This document shows positions 43,212 to 54,010 of a stretch of DNA of 64,000 bases, one piece after another. Source of the DNA: Planctomycetota bacterium (GTDB taxonomy: Bacteria; Planctomycetota; SZUA-567; H5-PLA8); assembly GCA_016200135.1 (NCBI GenBank), contig JACQFI010000021.1, forward strand, positions 61,089-125,088, in the 5' to 3' direction. The position numbers and the translations under genes were made by a program. Every line of letters starts with the position of its first letter. The stretch's first letter is position 1. Under the pieces are notes generated by a model. It had not been told where the DNA came from. It did not search any database and saw only the letters and a list, made by a program, of their open reading frames with translations.

Positions 43212-43502
43212 TTACTTCACGACCTCGACGATTACTTCGCCCGCTCCGACCACGCGCGTGCAGCAGGCCATGCGCATCTGCTTGCCTTTGGCGCGCAAAA
43301 GTTCCAGCGTGCCGTCTTCCAGATCGCCGATCGGGTTCAGGTTCTCCCAACCTGCGAGGACCCGGATCAGGTCCTGCCCGCAGAGGCCCCGCCGGCACGA
43401 AAAGTGCATCGGGGCATGCAGCTCCAGGAGTACCTGGAGAATCGTCTTGGCTTGAGAGACCTCTCCCTCAAAAACGCCGGGCTTGATAATGAGCCGGCCC
43501 AT
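43212..43502 (-). CDS. 2Fe-2S ferredoxin-like protein with one canonical Cys replaced by Asp
   Basis: A 96-residue protein, ATG 43502 with GGAG eight bases upstream; a much longer open frame covers it but runs antisense to the GT39 gene. The beta-grasp ferredoxin plan is clear: [29 protein letters not shown], then the cluster loop Cys36-x4-Cys41-x2-Asp44 (CRRGLCGQD) where the third position is normally Cys, and the distal MACCTRV with Cys80 and Cys81. Either Asp44 or the extra Cys would complete the cluster site. Family role: one-electron transfer. Partner unknown; it sits in front of UDP-glucuronate decarboxylase. Confidence 0.82.
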   Translation of the reverse strand: MGRLIIKPGVFEGEVSQAKTILQVLLELHAPMHFSCRRGLCGQDLIRVLAGWENLNPIGDLEDGTLELLRAKGKQMRMACCTRVVGAGEVIVEVVK

Positions 43503-43646
43503 AGCCGCGTCTCCAAACGACTTGCCTGCACGCTGTGTCTTATTATGGCCGGAGTGCCCGTTTCTGCAAAGGTTTGCTGGCCTGCCCAACCGATAAAGAT
43601 AGGGTAACAACTTGTCCTGTTTGGAAATAACTGCGGAGGCCAGCCG

Positions 43647-45422
43647 TTGGCGGAACGCGACGTAGCTCCGACTGCCATGCATTCCGCCGTGCCGGGCCTG
43701 GATCCTCGGGATTCCAAGGCCTCGCGCGGCGATCTGGCTATGGCGGTGGGCGTGAGCCTCCTCTTGTTTATCGTCTACATTCTGCCGTCGCTCTGGCGGC
43801 CGATCGGCGAGACGCCGGAGGCCCGCGTGGCCGTGGTGGCGCGCGAGATGCTCCGCACCGGCGACTGGCTCATCCCGCACCTGGGCGGCGAGACCCGCTT
43901 CAACAAGCCGCCGCTGCCGTATTGGATGAGCGCCGCGGCGGCGAAGGCGCTGGGTCCGGACCCCGGCGGCCGGCTGGTCAGCGAGCAGGCCAACACGCTG
44001 CCCGCGGCGATCTGCGGCGCGCTCTGCGTCTTCATGCTGATGGCCTTCGCCTGCCGGGTCTTTGGCCGGGCCGCGGGGCTCTGGACCGGCCTGATCCTGG
44101 GCCTCTCGGCGCTGTACGCCTCGTGGTCGCATCAAGGTTCGGGCGAGATTCCGCTTACCTTCTTTACGGCGGCGGCGCTGCTCTGCGCGGCCTGGCTGGC
44201 GTGCGCGCCGCGCCCGGGCGTCTTCTGCGCGCTGGGGCTGGGGCTCGCGCTTGGGCTGGCGATGCTCTGCAAGGGTCACATCCCGCTGCTGCTGGTCCTG
44301 GGCGCGCTTCTGGTGGAAGCCGTGCGCCGCAGGCGCTTCAGCGCGCATAAGGTCTTGCTCTTCATCCTCGCGCTGGCCATGGCCACGGTGGTCGTACTTC
44401 CCTGGCTCGCGGCGCTGCACGCCCGCGCCCCCGAAGCCCTCGCCGTGATGCAGGCCGAGATCCTGAGTCCCGCCACCAGCACGGGGCACCGGCAGTCGGA
44501 CTGGCCGCTCTTCTATCTGTACCAGCTGCCCTCCGGCTTGATGCCTTGGTCCATAGTCCTGATCTTCATCTGGCCGCTGGCCTGCTCGCGGCACAAATGC
44601 GCCCGCAAAGAGTCGCGCCGCTCGGAGCCTCTCGCGGACATGCTGGAACGCTTTCTCGTGTGGGCGGCGGTGGTGGCGTTCATCGGCTTCGAGCTTGTCC
44701 GCAAAGAACAGGACTACTACCTCCTGCCGCTCTTTCCGCCGCTGGCGCTGGGCGCGGCGGTTGCCGTGTCCCGCCTGAGCCGGCCCGGCGGCAACGCCGA
44801 AGAGTTCCTGGCCTGGGTGCATCTGGCGCTGGCCGTGGTCGGGTCGGGCCTCCTGATCGCCTCACCGTATCTGGTCGCGACGGTGTGGGGCCGGCCCGAA
44901 TCCGCGCCGCCTTGGGAGATGACCATCCCCCTCGGCATCGTGACCTTCGTGCTCCTCTTCGTGGCCGCGCGGCAGTGGGTGGACGGCCACGCAATCTGGG
45001 CCGGCGTCTGCCTCGGCATTCCGGTCTTCTCGGCCATGCTGAGCTGGTTCATCCTGAACGCCGTGCGCGAGCGCGACCGCAGCGCGCTGGCCCGCGAAGG
45101 CTACCAGGTCGAGTCGTACCTCAAGACGCTGGGCGACGACGTGCGCGTGTACGAGGTCCGGCTGGGCGCGTCGGAGCCGGAGCTGCTCTTCTATTTGAAT
45201 CGCAACGAGATCTTCGAGATCCATCAACTCCTGGCGGACACGCTGGACAAGGATGGCCGCCCGCTGCCCCCCAAGCCCGGCGAGCCTCTGCGCGTCGTCA
45301 TCTGCCCGCGCGCCGTGGCGGAGAAAGCCGGCGTCTCGAACTCGGATACGGAGATCCAGGTCGTCCCGCTCGCGTTCGGCGTGGACGGCTCGCGCTTCAA
45401 GCCGTTCCTCAAAAAAGAGTAG
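43647..45422 (+). CDS. GT39/ArnT-type membrane glycosyltransferase
   Basis: A 591-residue polytopic protein. TTG 43647 is chosen because GGAGG (43635-43639) sits seven bases before it; ATG 43677 is the alternative. Helix 1 (AMAVGVSLLLFIVYILPSL) is followed by the ArnT/PMT first periplasmic loop IGETPEARVAVVAREMLRTGDWLIPHLGGETRFNKPPLPYW, which carries the catalytic acidic residues. About 12 helices are followed by a soluble C-terminal domain of ~110 residues. Such enzymes transfer a sugar from a polyprenyl-phosphate donor to lipid A, protein or glycan on the outer face of the inner membrane. It stops 3 bp before the convergent GH42-like gene. Confidence 0.9.
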   Translation: MAERDVAPTAMHSAVPGLDPRDSKASRGDLAMAVGVSLLLFIVYILPSLWRPIGETPEARVAVVAREMLRTGDWLIPHLGGETRFNKPPLPYWMSAAAAKALGPDPGGRLVSEQANTLPAAICGALCVFMLMAFACRVFGRAAGLWTGLILGLSALYASWSHQGSGEIPLTFFTAAALLCAAWLACAPRPGVFCALGLGLALGLAMLCKGHIPLLLVLGALLVEAVRRRRFSAHKVLLFILALAMATVVVLPWLAALHARAPEALAVMQAEILSPATSTGHRQSDWPLFYLYQLPSGLMPWSIVLIFIWPLACSRHKCARKESRRSEPLADMLERFLVWAAVVAFIGFELVRKEQDYYLLPLFPPLALGAAVAVSRLSRPGGNAEEFLAWVHLALAVVGSGLLIASPYLVATVWGRPESAPPWEMTIPLGIVTFVLLFVAARQWVDGHAIWAGVCLGIPVFSAMLSWFILNAVRERDRSALAREGYQVESYLKTLGDDVRVYEVRLGASEPELLFYLNRNEIFEIHQLLADTLDKDGRPLPPKPGEPLRVVICPRAVAEKAGVSNSDTEIQVVPLAFGVDGSRFKPFLKKE

Positions 45423-45431
45423 CGCCTACTC
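45411..45431 (-). terminator. Hairpin overlapping two convergent stop codons
   Basis: Minus strand: GAGTAG-GCG-CTACTC followed by TTTTTT. The 6-bp stem contains the stop codons of both convergent genes, and the T-run is the complement of the Lys-Lys codons at the end of the GT39 gene. A short but well-formed intrinsic terminator for the minus-strand operon. Confidence 0.5.
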
Positions 45432-48400
45432 GCCCTTCAGGACATTCACCGCCAGTTTGGATTCCAGGCCCGTCGAAGCGTCCCGCACGATAAACGTCCA
45501 GGTGCCCGGCGGGTCGTTGTACGCCAGCGGCACGGCGGCGTTCCACTTGCCGTCGGGCGCGAGGCACATCCCGCCGTAGGGGATGCGCTCGGCGCCGTCG
45601 GGACCGAGCACGCGCAGGCCATACACGCGCGGGCCCTGGTCCGCGCCGGGGCCGGGCAGAATCTGCACCGCGAGCCGGTCGCCGGGCTTGACGTCCACCG
45701 GCGCGACGGCCGTCGGCACCGGCGAGTTCTGCTTACGCAAGGCGTAGAGCGACGGCGACACCGGGTCCAGGGTTCCTTCCAGCACGCCGGTCTGCGCGCC
45801 GGGCTTGTCGGAGCACAGGTTCGCGACCCAGCATTTTTCGCGCAGGACGAGTTTGAACGGTTCGGCATGGTCCAGCGCCTCGTTGCTGTCGCCTTCTTTC
45901 CCGAGTTCATGCAGGCGCGCCTGGAAATTCCGGCGCAGCGCCAGCACGCGGACGGCCTTCGGGCCTTCGCCCAGCGTGTACCCAATCAGCTCCGTGCCGA
46001 GGGGCAGCGTGGAGGCGCTCAGGTCCACGGGCAACTCGGCTCGGAGCGGCGCGAAGGCCAGCCGGTCCAGCAGGCCGCGGGTGACGCTCGCGCGCGGCGC
46101 CTCGGGGTGCAGGCGCCAGCGCAGGTAATCGTCGAGGCAGAGGTTCAGGTACACGGCGGCGCCTTTGCCGGCGGCTTTCCGAACCAGCACGGGCGCCTCG
46201 CGGTACTCGCAGCGCCGCGCGGGCGGCTCGCCGTTCCAGAGCGGCTTGTCCGAGTAGGGCGGAGGCAGATTGCCCGCGTCGTTGGGCGCGAGAATGCCTT
46301 CCTGTCCCTGAGCAGTCCGGTCGCGGATGCCTTCGAGCAGGCGCTCGGGCTCCGGCGCGAACGGTTCGTGCGCGGTGTTCACGCCGAAGAGCTCGTCCAG
46401 CGCGGGCTTCTTGCGCTCGCGCCCGTGTTCGTCGAAGCGCCCGCAGAACGCATCGGCCACCACGAGGCCCCCGGCGGCGGCGAAGGCTTTTAGCGCCTCG
46501 GCTTCCTTGTCGCTCAGCGCGCAGGCGCGGGGCAGCACCACGGCCTTCAACCCGGCGTTGGGATCGGCCAGCTCGCCGTTCTCGAGCTGTGCGCTCGAGA
46601 CGAAGCGCCAGGGCAGGCCGAGATCCGCGAGCAGCTTGCACCAGCTCTCGCGCAGGCGCAGTTGGAGCGACTCGCGCCGCTCGGCGGACGTGTCGGCGCC
46701 CCAGGCTTTCAGGCCCTCGTCGCCGTGGAGCTGGTCGGCCTCGAAGAGCCAGTTCACGCGGATGCTGGCCGGCGAGTACAGGATGGCCACGCCGCCGCGA
46801 TTGCGCCGGAGCTTGGCGGTCAGCATCCCTAAGGGTCCGGCGAGTTCGCGCAGTGCCGGCGCGAGCACGTTCGCCGCCGCGGTCGGCTTGCCGTCGGCGT
46901 CCAGGAGGATTCGGCCGCCGTCGGGGCCGGGGGCCTCGTCCCAGAGCAGCGCGCCGCGCGGGCCGCCGTCCAGGGCCAGTGTCCAGAGCGCCCGGCGCGT
47001 CTCTTGCAGGTCCGCGGGATCGGCGGGCAGCGGCAGCATGGCGAGCGCGGGCTTGCCCGGCGCCAGGTCGCGCCAGAGAGCGCGCGCGCCGCCGATGTCG
47101 TAGGCTTCCACCACGTCGAGCGCGTCCGCGAGCCGCGTCCAATCCCACCCGCCGAACGCGAACGGCCCCATCGCGCCGGTGATGCCCACGCGCGCCTTCG
47201 GGTCCTCGCGCCGGATCACCGCCGCGCCCTCGCGCAGGGTCCGCGCGAACTGGAGGTCCTGGAAGGCGCGGAAATCGACCCACGGCGCGTAGTTGTTCAC
47301 CCCGTCCTTCAGGCGCATGCGCGCTTCCGGGGTGGTCATGGGAACGGCTTCCGCGAAGCTCTTGAAACTCGTCCCCCAATACTCGTTGAGCGCGCTCAGC
47401 GTGCCGTAGGCGTCGCGCTCCAGCCAGCGGCGGAACTCGTCCATGGCCTCGGGATGGAAGTCGAAATCGAACGCCGCGGCCAAGCGCGTGACCGAGGGCT
47501 CGGACGCCAGCGAGTAGAAGAGCGGGCCCTCGGACTTGTACTGCGCCGCGTGCCGCTGCAGTTCCTTCGCATACGCCTCGGCGAAGCTGCGGCTGCAGAA
47601 CGAAGGCGCGCGCGCGAGGGGCTCGCGGGCGTCCGGGTTTTTCTCCAGTTCGGACAGCGTCTTCTCCCATAGCCCGCGCTCGGCGTGGTAGCGCGAGAGA
47701 AACTGCCGCGCGATGTTCTCGACGTAATAGGGCACGCCCGCCATCTTCAGCGCCGCAAAGCGCTCCGCGTTCATGCGGTAGGCCATGCCTCCGCGCACGC
47801 CCAGTTGCGCCAGGGCGCGCCAGTGGCCGCCGGGGTACGGCGCGTCGATGAGCGTGATCCAGCCGTCCCATCCGGCGTTGCGCGGAATGCGGAAGGCCGC
47901 CGAACGTTCGATGCGCCGGTCGTCGGCGCCGACCAGCGAGAGCGTGAGTATATGCACGCACTCGACCGCCAGATCCGTCTTCACGCTGAAGCGTCGGGAG
48001 CCGTCTTCGGCCTTCTTGGTCTCCGCGAGCTTGACCGTGCCGCGCGCGACCTCGCGCCCGCCTTCATCCTTGAGCACATACGCGCCGATGGCTCCACTCA
48101 AAAAGGCGTCGGGACCGCGCAGCACGAAGACGGCGGGCTCGCCCGGTGCGAAGTCGCCCGCCTCGGGCATCAGGCGGACTTCGCTCAATTCGCCCTCGCC
48201 CGTGTGGCCCATGCCCTTCGGGACGATCGGCACGCCCGGCGGCGCATGCTCCTTGGGGACTTCAATCGTATCCGCGGGCGCGTTCTCGGGCTTTACCGGC
48301 GGAGGCGGCGGAGTCTCCTCGCCGGTCTTTTCCTCCTGCTGCGTTTTCTCCTCTTTCGCGGTCTTCTCTTCCTTTAGGGTCTTCGCCGGCGGGGGCGTCT

Positions 48401-48575
48401 TGGCGGTCTTTGCGGGCTTGGGTTTGTCGGCGGGAGGTTCGAGCGGCGTAAGCGTGTCCGGAGGCAGGTCTTTGGGCTTGGGTTCGGGCGCCGGCTCCTC
48501 GCCGCGGGCACGCAGACCCACCGCCGCCAGCGACAGCGCGGCGGCGAACAGCAGGGCCGGCGCGCGCAGCGTCAT
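45426..48575 (-). CDS. Large exported protein with GH42-like barrel and trimerisation-like domain
   Basis: A 1049-residue protein starting at ATG 48575, which overlaps the kinase stop (ATGA); AAGGAG lies 11 bases upstream. A signal peptide (residues 1-24) is followed by a ~90-residue Lys/Glu/Pro/Thr-rich linker and an Ig-like region. The central part resembles a GH42 TIM barrel: FYSLASEPSVTRLAAAFDFDFHPEAMDEFRRWL, GTLSALNEYWGTSFKSF, VDFRAFQDLQFARTLREG. It is followed by a beta-galactosidase trimerisation-type domain (GLKAVVLPRACALSDKEAEALKAF, GGLVVADAFCG) and C-terminal beta domains. The acid/base Glu may be in LASEP; I cannot place the nucleophile, so activity is uncertain. It is the last gene of the sigma54-activator/kinase operon. 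Confidence 0.75.
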   Translation of the reverse strand: MTLRAPALLFAAALSLAAVGLRARGEEPAPEPKPKDLPPDTLTPLEPPADKPKPAKTAKTPPPAKTLKEEKTAKEEKTQQEEKTGEETPPPPPVKPENAPADTIEVPKEHAPPGVPIVPKGMGHTGEGELSEVRLMPEAGDFAPGEPAVFVLRGPDAFLSGAIGAYVLKDEGGREVARGTVKLAETKKAEDGSRRFSVKTDLAVECVHILTLSLVGADDRRIERSAAFRIPRNAGWDGWITLIDAPYPGGHWRALAQLGVRGGMAYRMNAERFAALKMAGVPYYVENIARQFLSRYHAERGLWEKTLSELEKNPDAREPLARAPSFCSRSFAEAYAKELQRHAAQYKSEGPLFYSLASEPSVTRLAAAFDFDFHPEAMDEFRRWLERDAYGTLSALNEYWGTSFKSFAEAVPMTTPEARMRLKDGVNNYAPWVDFRAFQDLQFARTLREGAAVIRREDPKARVGITGAMGPFAFGGWDWTRLADALDVVEAYDIGGARALWRDLAPGKPALAMLPLPADPADLQETRRALWTLALDGGPRGALLWDEAPGPDGGRILLDADGKPTAAANVLAPALRELAGPLGMLTAKLRRNRGGVAILYSPASIRVNWLFEADQLHGDEGLKAWGADTSAERRESLQLRLRESWCKLLADLGLPWRFVSSAQLENGELADPNAGLKAVVLPRACALSDKEAEALKAFAAAGGLVVADAFCGRFDEHGRERKKPALDELFGVNTAHEPFAPEPERLLEGIRDRTAQGQEGILAPNDAGNLPPPYSDKPLWNGEPPARRCEYREAPVLVRKAAGKGAAVYLNLCLDDYLRWRLHPEAPRASVTRGLLDRLAFAPLRAELPVDLSASTLPLGTELIGYTLGEGPKAVRVLALRRNFQARLHELGKEGDSNEALDHAEPFKLVLREKCWVANLCSDKPGAQTGVLEGTLDPVSPSLYALRKQNSPVPTAVAPVDVKPGDRLAVQILPGPGADQGPRVYGLRVLGPDGAERIPYGGMCLAPDGKWNAAVPLAYNDPPGTWTFIVRDASTGLESKLAVNVLKGE

Positions 48576-50029
48576 GGAGCTGGCGTCTCCTTTATTCCGA
48601 AGCGCTTCTGGAACTCGCGCATGCCCGTGACCGTCTCCTGCTTCCAGGTACCGTCCGGCTGCTGGACCTCGACGAGGTACGTCCAGCGGTCCTGGTCGGC
48701 CGCGGCGCGGAATTGGAGCAGCCGGAACGCCGGCGCGCCCGCGCCGCCGCTGCTCTTTAGGGCCGGCTCCGCGGCGAGAGGCGGCTCTTTTTTCGGGCGG
48801 TTCCAGAACCAGTAGCCCAATGCCAGGACCGCCACGGCCGCAAATCCGACGATCATCCAGACCCACGGCGGCGCCGGCCGCCGGCCCGCTAGATCGGCCG
48901 TCTCCGCGTCGGCCAGCGCGCCGGAGCTACTCTCATTAGACGCGGGACGAGCGCGCGCAGTCTGGCCGATTCCCTGGGCGGAGACCGGATTTCGAAGCGT
49001 CGGAGCGGTGCGCAGGCCGTCGGTCTCGGTGCGCGGCGCCCCCGCCTGGCCGGCCAGGCGGACGAGTTCCGCGCTGCGGGAGAGCGGGAGCAGGTCCGCG
49101 GCAAGATCGGAGCACTCGCGGTAGCGGTCGGCGGGCGCTTTGGCGAGGCAGCGGTGCACCGCGTCCCGCAGCCGCGGATCGATGTCGCGCACCTTTCCTT
49201 CGAGCGGCGGCGGCGGCGTCTCCAGGTGCTGGCGAATGATGGAGAGCGCCGAGCGCCCGGTGAACGGCAGCACGCCCGCAAGCGCCTCGTACATCACCAC
49301 GCCCAGGCTGTAAATATCGGTGTAAGGCCCGGTGGCCTGCCCGTCGGCCTGCTCGGGCGCCATGTACTCCGGCGTGCCGAGCACGGAACCCGCCGAGGTG
49401 AGGCCGCTCTGGCGTTCGTCCTTAGCCAGCCCAAAATCCATCAGCACCGCGCGTCCGCCGCAGAGCATGATGTTGCTGCTCTTGATGTCGCGGTGCGTGA
49501 TGCCCAGGCCGTGGATGTAATAGAGCGCCGAGAGCACCTGGCCTATCAGGTGGACCAGTTCCTCCTGGTTCACCGGGCCTTTCGAACGGATGCGCTCGCC
49601 GAGCGTCTCGCCCTCCATCAATTCCATGGAGAAGTAATGGATCGCGCTCTCGGAACCGACGTTGTGGACGTGCACCAGATTGGGATGGTTGAGCTTGGCC
49701 AGGCTCTGGGCCTCGCGCTTGAAGCGCTCGGCCGTTTTGGGGTCGTCGAGCGGCCCGCAAAAGATGACCTTGAGCGCCACGTCGCGGTCGAGATGCGTGT
49801 CGTAAGCGCGAAAGACGATCCCCATGCCGCCCTGGCCGAGCTTGTCCTTGATGCGGTACTGGCCGAGCGTCCGGCCCAGCAGGGAGGGCACGTCGATGAC
49901 GGTATCGCTGGGGCTGGCGGGAGCGCCGCCGAGGCCCAGATCTTTCAGGGCTTTCAAGGCTTCGGACGGGCGCAGTTCTTGAGGCGCTTCTTCGCTGGGA
50001 GCGGTGTGCGGGCTGGCGTTCTCGTTCAT
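48572..50029 (-). CDS. Transmembrane Hanks-type Ser/Thr protein kinase
   Basis: A 485-residue protein; ATG 50029 precedes the kinase domain by ~50 residues, and the longer frame upstream is not protein-like. The kinase domain is at ~57-320: LGQGGMGIVFRAY (Gly loop), Lys87 in DVALKV, THRDIKSSNIML (catalytic loop), DFGLAK and GTPEYMAPEQ. An unstructured Arg/Ala/Thr linker leads to one membrane helix near 390-410 (WVWMIVGFAAVAVLALGYWF), then a ~65-residue outer segment (FRLLQFRAAADQDRWTYLVEVQ) that may sense a signal. It lies between the FHA-sigma54 activator (40 bp upstream) and the GH42-like gene (ATGA overlap), so all three are probably one unit; the activator's FHA domain is a plausible target. 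Confidence 0.93.
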   Translation of the reverse strand: MNENASPHTAPSEEAPQELRPSEALKALKDLGLGGAPASPSDTVIDVPSLLGRTLGQYRIKDKLGQGGMGIVFRAYDTHLDRDVALKVIFCGPLDDPKTAERFKREAQSLAKLNHPNLVHVHNVGSESAIHYFSMELMEGETLGERIRSKGPVNQEELVHLIGQVLSALYYIHGLGITHRDIKSSNIMLCGGRAVLMDFGLAKDERQSGLTSAGSVLGTPEYMAPEQADGQATGPYTDIYSLGVVMYEALAGVLPFTGRSALSIIRQHLETPPPPLEGKVRDIDPRLRDAVHRCLAKAPADRYRECSDLAADLLPLSRSAELVRLAGQAGAPRTETDGLRTAPTLRNPVSAQGIGQTARARPASNESSSGALADAETADLAGRRPAPPWVWMIVGFAAVAVLALGYWFWNRPKKEPPLAAEPALKSSGGAGAPAFRLLQFRAAADQDRWTYLVEVQQPDGTWKQETVTGMREFQKRFGIKETPAP

Positions 50030-50069
50030 GGCCCCGCAGACCTCCGGGTCCGCTCCGCCGCAAGGGCGG

Positions 50070-52148
<2,079 letters not shown>

Positions 52149-52196
52149 GCTGCGTGGGCTCCGGGCCGGACAAAACGCTTCCAATTCAAGGCCTGG

Positions 52197-52210
52197 AGTG
52201 TACCCGAATT
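52197..52210 (-). promoter_or_regulatory. Candidate promoter element AATTCGGGTACACT
   Basis: Minus strand AATTCGGGTACACT, 48 nt before GTG 52148. The same element (AAATTGGGTACACT, 12 of 14 identical) lies 49 nt before the next gene's start at 53707. TACACT also forms the -10 of the good promoter at 11376. No clear -35. Confidence 0.35.
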
Positions 52211-52258
52211 CTCCGCGTTTTCCGCTACCTATCGAACCTACTTTCGCACCCAAACAAA

Positions 52259-52282
52259 GCGGCCCTCCGTGTGGAGGGCCGC
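52259..52282 (-). terminator. Rho-independent terminator of the TPR gene
   Basis: Perfect 10-bp stem GCGGCCCTCC / GGAGGGCCGC with a 4-nt loop; on the minus strand it is followed by TTTGTTT. It lies 31 bp after the stop of the TPR-type gene. Confidence 0.88.
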
Positions 52283-52312
52283 GCATGCCGCCGGGCTTCC
52301 AAGCGCACGCCT

Positions 52313-53707
52313 TTATTTCGACTTCACTTCTTCGGTCTTCTTGTCATCGGTCTTTTTGTCGTCCGTCTTCGCTTCGCCGGTCTTCTTCTCGCCCGTCTTC
52401 GTATTCTCGGCCGTGGCGGGCGCGGGTTTGGCGCCGCCGAGCTTTTCCAGTTCCATCTTGGCCAGATCCGCGAAGTTGCTGCTCGGATAGTCGTTCACGA
52501 CGCTGGTGAAATGGCGCACCGCCTTCTCCACGCCGTCGGGTTCCTGGTCCTTCAGGCGCTTGTAGCACATCCCGGCGAAGAAATGGGCCTTGGCCACGTA
52601 ATCGTCGTTGTCGAAGAACTGGACGATGACGTGGAGGAAATTCCAGCGGGCCTCGGCGAACGAGTTCATCGCCTGCGGCACCTGCTTCTTGTTGTCGATA
52701 TAGTCCACGCCTTCGTTGTAGTTGGCGAGCCCCAGCACGGTGTACGCGCCGGGGAGCATGCCCAGCAGGTTGGAGTCGGCCTTTTCCTTGTACTTGTCGA
52801 TGATACCGTTGGCGCGCGCCTTGGCGCCCGCGTAGTCGTTCATCTTTACCATCACGCGCAGTTCGCCGTCCACGGCGTCGGAGTATACCTCCGGCGCCTT
52901 GGCCGATTCCGCCATGCTCTGCGCCGAGCGGTATGCCGAGATGGCCGGGCTGAAGTCGTAGTCCTTGAACTTGGCCGGATCTTCGCCCGCCTTCTTCTCC
53001 AGCATGCGCGCGTGCCCGAAGGTGCTCATGGCGATGAACTTGTCGGCGAACTCGCGGTACTTCGGGTTCACCTTGCCCAGCTCGTCGCGGTATTTCTTGA
53101 TGGTGGCTTCGGCGTCCTTAAAGGCGTTCTCAGCGTCGTCGAACTTGCCTTCTTCCGCCAGGGAGATCGCCAGTTTGACCGAGGCTTCCAGCAGGAAGCG
53201 CGTCTTGGGGTTCGCCTTCAGCACTTCGCGGAAGTAGAAGGACGGCACTTCGTACTTAAAGCCCTGGCGGTCGGTGTAACCGCTGAAGTTGCCGTTCTGG
53301 AAGAACGCGTCGCCGATGCCCAAGTTGCAGTATTCGGCGGCCCACTTCTTGTCGCCCATGCTCTCCAGCGCCAGGCGGAAGGCCTTGGCCGCGGTGACGT
53401 AATTGCCCTTGTCGCGCTTATCGCACGCCGTCACGTAGGTCGGGTGCCGCTGCGCGTAGAAGACTTCCTTCACCGCCCAGCTCTCCACCTTCACCGGGAT
53501 ATTGCCCTTCTTGCCTTCCACGGTGATGTAGTCGTCTTTGAAGATGTTCGTGGGCTGCACGGGAATGTCGTCCACGCGCTTGATCACGTCCAGGTCCGGC
53601 TCGCCGCCGCCTTCTTCCGCCGCGCGCAGGCCCGCGACGGCGCCCGTCAAAATCAGCGCGGCGATGCCCAGAACGGAGGCGCGAAACGTCAGGCGTGTGC
53701 AGGTCAT
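52313..53707 (-). CDS. Exported TPR-like repeat protein
   Basis: A 464-residue protein; ATG 53707 starts a good signal peptide (hydrophobic core VLGIAALILTGAVAG) with AAGGGG upstream. The 27 extra codons of the longer frame lie over the promoter element. The body is all-helical with tetratricopeptide-like pairs: GNYVTAAKAFRLALESMGDKKWA, VKLAISLAEEGKFDDAENAFKDAEATIKKY, AEARWNFLHVIVQFFDNDDYVAKAHFFAGMCY and AVRHFTSVVNDYPSSNFADLAKMELEKL. The C-terminal 40 residues are a Lys/Asp/Thr repeat tail (DDKKT units). It may be a periplasmic scaffold in the manner of YfgC/YbgF-like TPR proteins. It is co-oriented with the secretin pair but separated from it by a terminator. Confidence 0.82.
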   Translation of the reverse strand: MTCTRLTFRASVLGIAALILTGAVAGLRAAEEGGGEPDLDVIKRVDDIPVQPTNIFKDDYITVEGKKGNIPVKVESWAVKEVFYAQRHPTYVTACDKRDKGNYVTAAKAFRLALESMGDKKWAAEYCNLGIGDAFFQNGNFSGYTDRQGFKYEVPSFYFREVLKANPKTRFLLEASVKLAISLAEEGKFDDAENAFKDAEATIKKYRDELGKVNPKYREFADKFIAMSTFGHARMLEKKAGEDPAKFKDYDFSPAISAYRSAQSMAESAKAPEVYSDAVDGELRVMVKMNDYAGAKARANGIIDKYKEKADSNLLGMLPGAYTVLGLANYNEGVDYIDNKKQVPQAMNSFAEARWNFLHVIVQFFDNDDYVAKAHFFAGMCYKRLKDQEPDGVEKAVRHFTSVVNDYPSSNFADLAKMELEKLGGAKPAPATAENTKTGEKKTGEAKTDDKKTDDKKTEEVKSK

Positions 53708-53756
53708 GAGCAGGGCCCCTTTTGCTTTGGCTTGGCGGTCGGATGCACCGGCCCCA

Positions 53757-53770
53757 AGTGTACCCAATTT
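53757..53770 (-). promoter_or_regulatory. Candidate promoter element AAATTGGGTACACT
   Basis: Minus strand copy of the element at 52197-52210, 49 nt before ATG 53707 of the TPR gene. Conservation of sequence and distance in two neighbouring genes supports a promoter role. Confidence 0.35.
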
Positions 53771-53960
53771 GAAAATTCCCGCCTTCACTTTCTACGCCTA
53801 CGGACCTCGTTTTTTGAGCGTGAATCGGAGCGGATACAGAAGCGCCCGTGTTTAGGTAACGCCGCCAGAACCTGGGTCTTGCGCTCCTTCTGCGAGAATT
53901 TGCACCATGCGCGAATGGAGTCTGTAACACTCTCTTATAAAAGAACTTATGTAACAAAAA

Positions 53961-53987
53961 AACCGGCCGGAGATTATCCGGCCGGTT
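53961..53987 (-). terminator. Rho-independent terminator of the secretin pair
   Basis: Perfect 10-bp stem AACCGGCCGG / CCGGCCGGTT with a 7-nt loop; on the minus strand it is followed by seven T. It lies 23 bp downstream of the second secretin gene. Confidence 0.9.
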
Positions 53988-54010
53988 AAAAAGACGCTAG
54001 TAGCTACGGC

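Noticed and set aside
43503..44822. Long N-terminal extension of the ferredoxin frame
   Set aside because: This part is antisense to the GT39 gene; a ribosome site and the ferredoxin fold start at 43502.
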